Shown: positions 57,901-64,000 of the stretch, in pieces | How positions within the stretch are numbered: position 1 is the first letter of the stretch | Layout: every line of letters starts with the position of its first letter | NCBI GenBank assembly: GCA_963281155.1 | Contig: CAUJLY010000003.1 | Location: forward strand, 5,456,001-5,520,000 | DNA: 64,000 bases | Reading direction: 5' to 3' | Source of the DNA: Rhabditophanes sp. KR3021 | Lineage: Eukaryota > Nematoda > Chromadorea > Rhabditida > Alloionematidae | The notes under the pieces: model-generated | The model's database searches: none | What the model was told of the DNA's origin: nothing | The model's input: only the letters and a program-made list of their open reading frames with translations | Position numbers and translations under genes: made by a program

Positions 57901-60900
57901 CCCCAAAGTCGAGCCTATCTGGAGAAAAAAGATGATTTTCCACTTTTTCAATGAATTAATGTCTTTCCAACACTCCAACATCAAATGGAATTCTAAAATG
58001 TCTTGCTTCTTGCATTACATCATCAATCCTTGCTTCGAATGGTATCTCTCAAGATTTGATGGGTACGATTTTGTGAATCAGCCTTTAAGTGAGACCGAAA
58101 ATATAAATATTCTAATCTGGATTGTTAATCAAATTTCTAAATTTGACAATCAAAAGACAGTTTCTCCCTTTTTTGATAATTTGTTGACTGGAATTTTGCA
58201 GTTCTTGAAAATCGCAGCTAGATTACATTGCGCTTCTTTCAAACCACCTGGGGCTCTCAAAAATTCGGAAGAATTAAAAGTAGCAATCAGACCAGTTATT
58301 AGCTTGTGTTTCAAATTAGTAAGAAACAAGTCGACCAGTGTAATGAAGTTCGATCCAATAGTTCGTTTGTATGCCTGTCATACAATTGGATATTTTGCTG
58401 CAGAATTCGGATTTGCTGCTGGACCAGCTGTTCAGAGTTTCGAAAGTTTGCTAGAGTTGACTTATGATGAAGCTAATGACACGGATGAGAAAAGTATACG
58501 AGGCATGCTTGGAGCTATTTCTTCCATCAGGGCGATTGATTCTAATATTCTGAGTGTTGCTCAAAAGATTAAGAATACTATTATCGCGGACAAGAATAAT
58601 CTAAAGCCCCTGATTTGGATGATGAGAATCGTCAAGATTAACGTCGATTATTTCTATGTCATTAGGAATCAAATCTTTAATCATATCATTTCTTCGTTGA
58701 TTAAGATTCCTAATGTTTTTGCCAGTAGTATTCCATTGCAAAAGGAATACTTGGAGTTCATTGAAATCATCGGACGATGGGATGATATACGAAAAATTCG
58801 ACAAAACGCGTCTGACACACGGGTTGAAATTCAGCCTGAATTAGACTTTAACTTCACATTTGATTTTGAAGAAAGATTAGAAGATCCAATGGAGAATGTC
58901 TATGTCAATTATGGAATCAACTACTTGCTTAGGATTAATGCTTTGGTTATTGTCAATAAATCAAGAAATGAATCTGCCAGAAATCATTACATCAATGAAT
59001 GCATCTATAAGAAGTCTGCTTTGCTCATTTCCAATTTGCTGACACAAAAATATTATGGTGATATTTTTGCCTTGACTACAGAAAATATTTCAATCATGTG
59101 TAGTTTGCACAAACAATGTGTTGAAGACTCTTCCAAGAATATCAAACCTGATGTCTCCCTACTATGCAGTTACTTCCAAGTTTTGTCTGAAGCTATCAAA
59201 GTCTTACCAAGACAAAAAGTCATTGATACGGTTAAAACATTGCAAAAGTTGTTTACAGTCATTTGTGAAAATTACCAAAATGTCCCCATCAATACTGCAT
59301 TAACATTCTTTCAAACAGTTCTGAATGTTCTCAAAATATCTAAAGATGGATGTATAGAAGTTCCAGAACTAAACAAGTACTTAATCGAAGAATTTAATAC
59401 AATGGGTCAATCTAGCAGTAAAAACAACAAAGTTCCAATTAAATTAGGAATTTCGCTGTTAAGATTATACTGCCAGGCAAACGGTGATTTCTTGGAGAAC
59501 AGATGCCTCAACAATGTAATAGTTTTGATTAAATACTACACTAAACACGTCATTACTCATTACTCTGCCGTCGAAAGAAGCAACCCCCAACTGGAAAAAG
59601 ATGGCTCCGATTTTGTTGAGGTTTTGATGGAAGCTTTGTCTGCTCGTCTCGTATATTACTCTCCTGAAAAACGAGACAAAGTTATTAAGGAAATACTGCC
59701 TCTATACGCTGAACATTTCCCTGGGCTGAAGATACTTGCTTTCCTTTTAACGATTTGCTTGAACCTGCTCAAAATTAATGCTGCATGCCAGTTCATTATT
59801 GCCCAGTTAGCAGCTATTGCAAAGACCCACGAATTGAGAATTATTTCAAGTGTTGAGCATCTTAAAACTTTGATAGAATGTATTGTCTTAATTCAGGAGA
59901 ATCCGGACTTTACGAGGTTCGAGGACGCTAAGGCTTTGTACCACTTCTACACCTACAACAGCTTTTTATTCGGCAAAAACACTAATTGGAAATTAATTGC
60001 ACTTCAAGATAGAGATATCCAGCCGGACATCGTTTCAAGATTAGTTCATTTGTTCGGTCATCAAACATTCGAATCTGCCCGCAATCTAATCCCAGTAATG
60101 GGTGTTATTTGGAAACTAATTTTATACCAAGGAAATACAAATGTCGAAGATGCGAGAAACAACAAACTAGCAGCTTCGGAAAATGGCACACCACAGCAAG
60201 AACGATGTGCTTCCTCAACTGGAACTTTTGTCAATGTTCCTTCCTTTTTTAATTTGCTTAACAAAGTTTGTCATTTCGATTCTCTTTCTGAAGGACACCT
60301 CTACAACTTGCCTTTAAATGGAGGTGAGTCGGCTAATACTGAAGAGGAACCTATGCAAGTGGATACCAATAACGAGGAACCAATGCGCGTTGACAATCCT
60401 GAAGATGTTAGTATGGAGACAAATGAAATCAATCACGACTCCGTTACAACAGAGGCTCTAACCAGAATCTACAATTTATATGCTATGGTTACCGGCACAG
60501 ACATCCAAGTAGAACTTTGTGCTCTTTTCCACCTCCTCCATTGTAGTATTGATATGTTTAGCAATTGTCTCTACAAATTAATTGGTACTATCTGGAAATG
60601 CCTACATCCGAGTGAACGTACTTTAGTCGAAGCTTACATGCCTAGATTATTTTACTCCACTCTGATTCCTCACTTAAATCATATCAATCCAGATGCCCAA
60701 GTGAAATTCCTAAGTCAACAGAGAATCAATGCCGATGTTTATTTTGCAACTGTGATTGGGTCTTTCTTGAATAGATTTTTGTTTCCATTAGTGTGTGATT
60801 TAGATCCCATTCCATATTTGCCTTCGGATTTGGTAAGGTTTTTGTCGAAAGAGTTTGGCGATCAATTTTCTGGACTCTTGATGTTGGAAAAACATTTGGA

Positions 60901-63900
60901 TAATTTATCCGATCCTTTGACTCCCAATTTTATCAAGAATCCAGCTTTACTACAATTGGAAGGACCTCATATGAAACAATTGGAACTAATGGACCACATG
61001 TCTGAAATTTACACTTCGATGCAGGAGAAAGACCAGGTCTATTCAATCTGGTCTCATAGAGGCTACCATCCTGAAACAGCCAAAGCCGTCCTCAACTTTA
61101 ATCACAATGAATTTGCAAACTGCATAGCAAATTGTGAGAAGGTACTCGAATCTTACTCTCACGGTAAAAACAGTCCATATGTGACACATCTCACTGTCGA
61201 ATTAAAAGTTGAAGTAAATGAACACAGAGACATGTGGCTAAGAGGTCTAAAAGAAATGGGCCAATGGGAAAGGATTCGCGATTACGCCAATCATGAGTCA
61301 ATTCAAGACCCTTGTCTACTAGTAGAAGCTTCATATTACCTTCAAAACTGGGGAGTTATCAAAGATTTGAGAAAACAAATAGCAGTTTCTATTACACCAG
61401 ATAATAATCATGAAATGAATATTTTTGAGGGTATTATGTTGTTGATGATGTGCGATACCAAATCAGATAAGATAATTTCCTTGAAGCAAGATTTGAAGAA
61501 AAAGATGGATGAGAATAGAAGAGCGACTGCTAGTATTTACAAGAAGTATCCCAAATTGTTTACGGATGCCCATATTATTAACTTGCAGTACGCCCCTATT
61601 TTAGTAGAAATGGCTGAAGCGCTAGAATGGTCTGTGATGGATAACATGCCCCAAACGAATGAGGAATTAGACTCGGAAATTTGCAGAAAATTCAGATCAC
61701 TCATGAATGTATGGGCTAGTCGATTCCAGATTCCTGCCTTGCTCTATAATACTTCTTCTGTTCAAATGTATTTCAATTGGAGAAAATCAATCTTGAGTCA
61801 TGTTGTTAATTCATTGCAAAAGAATTCTAGAGCTCCAAGCGAGCAGAATCAGAAGATTTATGCTAATATATCTCCCTTAATCAAAACGACTATCACAACA
61901 TTGACTAGTAATTTCGTAAAGTTTATCACCAAGAATAGACAATATGATAGAGCTTTGGAAGAAATCGAAAAACTCAAATGTTATCCACTGTGTGATTTGA
62001 GTGGAGGAATAAATGCCAATTTACTGCTATTGAAAACATTCAACAAAAAAGCAAAATTCTGGAAGACTAGTCAGGAAGATAAAGAAAAGTGCCTGAATAC
62101 TGTTTTGACAATTACAAACAATCTGGATTATGACATGGTCAAGACAATCAAACCTGAATATACTGGTTTATTCTTCCAAGAAAGAGCAATTGCCTTAGGA
62201 AGAAGTGGCCATTTTGTGGAATCTGAAAATCTATTCTGTCAAGCCGTGACTGCAGTTGGAACAGTTTATCCACTAGGAAAAGATATTTGGCGCAAATTTG
62301 CTAATATGTTTGAAGAACAAATGAATCAAGGAATTCCTCTTACGACGAAATTATTTAGAAGTGGTTTACTTGCTACCTTGGAAAGCTTGAGGTATGCTGA
62401 TTTATGGAGGAATAAGAAAAATATCGCCAATTTAATTTTCTATCTTAAGAAAGCTACTATATTAGGTGGAGAATATCAGCGATTAGCTGACGCAATTTTG
62501 ATCAAAAAAGGTGCTGATATTCCTCTTTTGACATGGACTCATTACTTGAATGATTTGGTGCTAGAATTAAGTCAACGACCAAATGAAGGAATCAAATTAA
62601 TCCTTTTAAACTTCGCTCGTCAATTCCCACAGAGAATTTTCTATGCTCTTCGAACTTACTTGACAAATGGAATGATCGAAGAACTCATCTATGCTAATGA
62701 GGTAGAAAATGCTGGCAACCTTTTCCAACCCGTCCCATATAACGGCCTAGAATTAATCCAACAAACTGGGCAGAATAGAGGAATCCTAGACTTAAAAGAT
62801 GTTTTGGCTGCTGCTATCAAAGTCAAGGCTGCTACTATTTCGAGACTTTATAAGATTTGCAAAGATATCGATAATCATCTAGATTCTAAATTGGATTCTG
62901 TTGTCAGCGAAGGTAATGAGATAATTGAATGCATGTTTAGAAGTGCCGAGTCTGGATTGAAGCAAAATAGTAGAGACGCTTGGATTCCAGTTACTATAAA
63001 CAACTTGAAAAAATGGAAGAGCAACGTTAGGAATGTTCTAAATACAGAGACTTCTTTGTCAAGAAAAATTAGTGATTTAATGAAAGAAAAAGTTACGAAC
63101 CTATTTAGTAATTTAAATCAGTCAAATGCAAATATGAGAGATATCGGAGACCAATTAGTTGAATTTATCAATGCTTTAACTATCGCCATGTTCAATGGTA
63201 GCAAAGCTGGGTTCGGAAACTTTGATCCAAGTAAAAGTGTTGCGAGATATACACCCAGACAATGTTCTTTAGATGTCTTTACTTATGGAATGTATGGAAT
63301 TCACCAGTCAGCTGATAAACAAGTCCAGGAGTATTACTGCTATACTATTGCCCATATTGTTCCTTGTTTCAAATACACTTATCGAAATGGAGTAATTATT
63401 AAGGAAATTTTGGTGAGAGGGAACAATGGGAAGCATTATGCGTACATGTATGAAAAACATAAGGATGTACCAATGCGGAATAGAATTAATATTTTCTATA
63501 AATTCTTGAACAACATGATGACGAAAGAATCCGGCTCACGTGCTAGACATCTTCAATTCGCTGAGTGCCGCTACATCCCTGTCAGTGAAAATGGATGTCT
63601 ATTTGATTACTCTCTATTAGGAGACATTGGCACTGAATTCATGGCTTTCAGACTGTTTACATTGTACGACACTATGGAACAAAGTTACGAAAACAAAAGA
63701 AACTGCCACCAAACAGCTGCAATTTTCATTGACAGAGCTAAAGCAAGAGCACCTCTCACAACTGAAAAAAGTGCTAAAATTCTGGAAGAAATGGTCTATG
63801 GATCAAATAACCGTCAATCTGTTGTAAACACCAATATGCTCACGAAATGGATGCAACAAAAATACACCGAATCAAACGTCTACTATGTTGCCAGAAAAAG

Positions 63901-64000
63901 ATTCTCACGAAAATTGGCAATGATCGGAATGAGTGGGCACATTTTACACATGAAACCATCCACATTGAAAAACAGTAGCTTCGATGCATTGAATATGAAT
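51942..64000 (+). CDS. trr-1: TRRAP/Tra1 (PIKK-family pseudokinase scaffold), 3' end outside window
   Basis: Exons 51942..52118, 52163..55243 and 55694..>64000 remain in frame for 3855 residues without a stop. TRRAP/Tra1 is the activator-binding subunit of SAGA and NuA4/TIP60 histone acetyltransferases. The protein is mostly helical HEAT/TPR repeats. An acidic Met/Val/Asp-rich insert lies near 60350-60440 (EEEPMQVDTNNEEPM). The FAT region follows (AEALEWSV, ALYNTSSVQMYFNWR). The C-terminal PI3K-like domain runs from about 63240 (TPRQCSLDVFTYGMYG, MRNRINIFYKFLNN, FTLYDTMEQSYENK). As in all TRRAP proteins it has degenerate catalytic motifs (ARKRFSRKLAMIGMSGHIL in place of the kinase catalytic loop). 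The FATC end should lie just beyond 64000. Intron 2 is 450 nt, ten times the usual length here. Confidence 0.92.
55244..55693 (+). other. Long TRRAP intron with GC-richer, palindromic segment
   Basis: Bases 55290-55500 are visibly richer in G+C than other introns and contain AGGAGCTCCT (55296-55305, a perfect palindrome) and a TCATATTATGA near-palindrome (about 55408-55418). It has no ORF of note. It could host an intronic snoRNA or similar RNA, but I could not assign C/D or H/ACA boxes with confidence. Confidence 0.3.

Noticed and set aside
1..64000. CRISPR arrays, bacterial operons, rRNA genes, complete transposons
   Set aside because: None seen. The tandem repeats have no spacer pattern, the genes are spliced and eukaryotic, and no transposase, reverse transcriptase or long terminal repeat was recognised.

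Overview
The window reads as a eukaryotic, AT-rich and fairly gene-dense chromosome segment, most likely from a nematode. Most introns are 39-70 nt with GT...TTTTAG or TTTTCAG ends. An N-glycanase-like protein begins with a thioredoxin domain, an arrangement known from nematode PNG-1. A patched-related (PTR) transporter, an acid sphingomyelinase and a Mediator subunit also fit. The species cannot be fixed from sequence alone. Exon boundaries below were inferred by eye from splice signals, reading phase and recalled family sequences; no database search was run.

Left part (1-15 kb): the 3' end of an unknown gene; on the minus strand an AP-2 type transcription factor and a FAF1/UBXN-3-like UBA-UAS-UBX protein; some weak small ORFs; replication factor C subunit 1 on the plus strand; and a five-exon MED1-like Mediator subunit on the minus strand.

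Middle (15-40 kb): a PTR-family membrane protein and an acid sphingomyelinase lie head to tail on the plus strand. Three of their introns carry pieces of a broken minus-strand gene family. CDC27/APC3 is on the minus strand. After a 3.9-kb gap comes an ornithine decarboxylase antizyme whose frame is continuous only through a +1 shift at TCC-TGA. Two tandem FAM135-type lipase genes follow, the downstream copy lacking the N-terminal half. Next is an intronless thioredoxin-PNGase protein that lacks the catalytic Cys and His.

Right part (40-64 kb): pseudogene fragments (EHD ATPase, KH/STAR), an E(z)/MES-2-like SET protein with an altered catalytic motif, a CDK1-like kinase, an immunoglobulin-domain membrane protein interrupted by one frameshift, a minisatellite, an orphan 488-aa protein, CDC6, and nearly all of a TRRAP/Tra1 scaffold that runs off the window end.

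Several genes belong to shared processes: RFC1, CDC6, CDK1 and APC3 in the replication and cell cycle; AP-2, MED1, TRRAP and E(z) in transcription and chromatin; PTR and sphingomyelinase in lipid handling; FAF1, PNGase and antizyme in protein turnover. I see no operon-like clustering tight enough to claim co-transcription. The most striking single observation is the antizyme frameshift gene. The next are the PNGase-like pseudoenzyme and the intronic minus-strand gene remnants.
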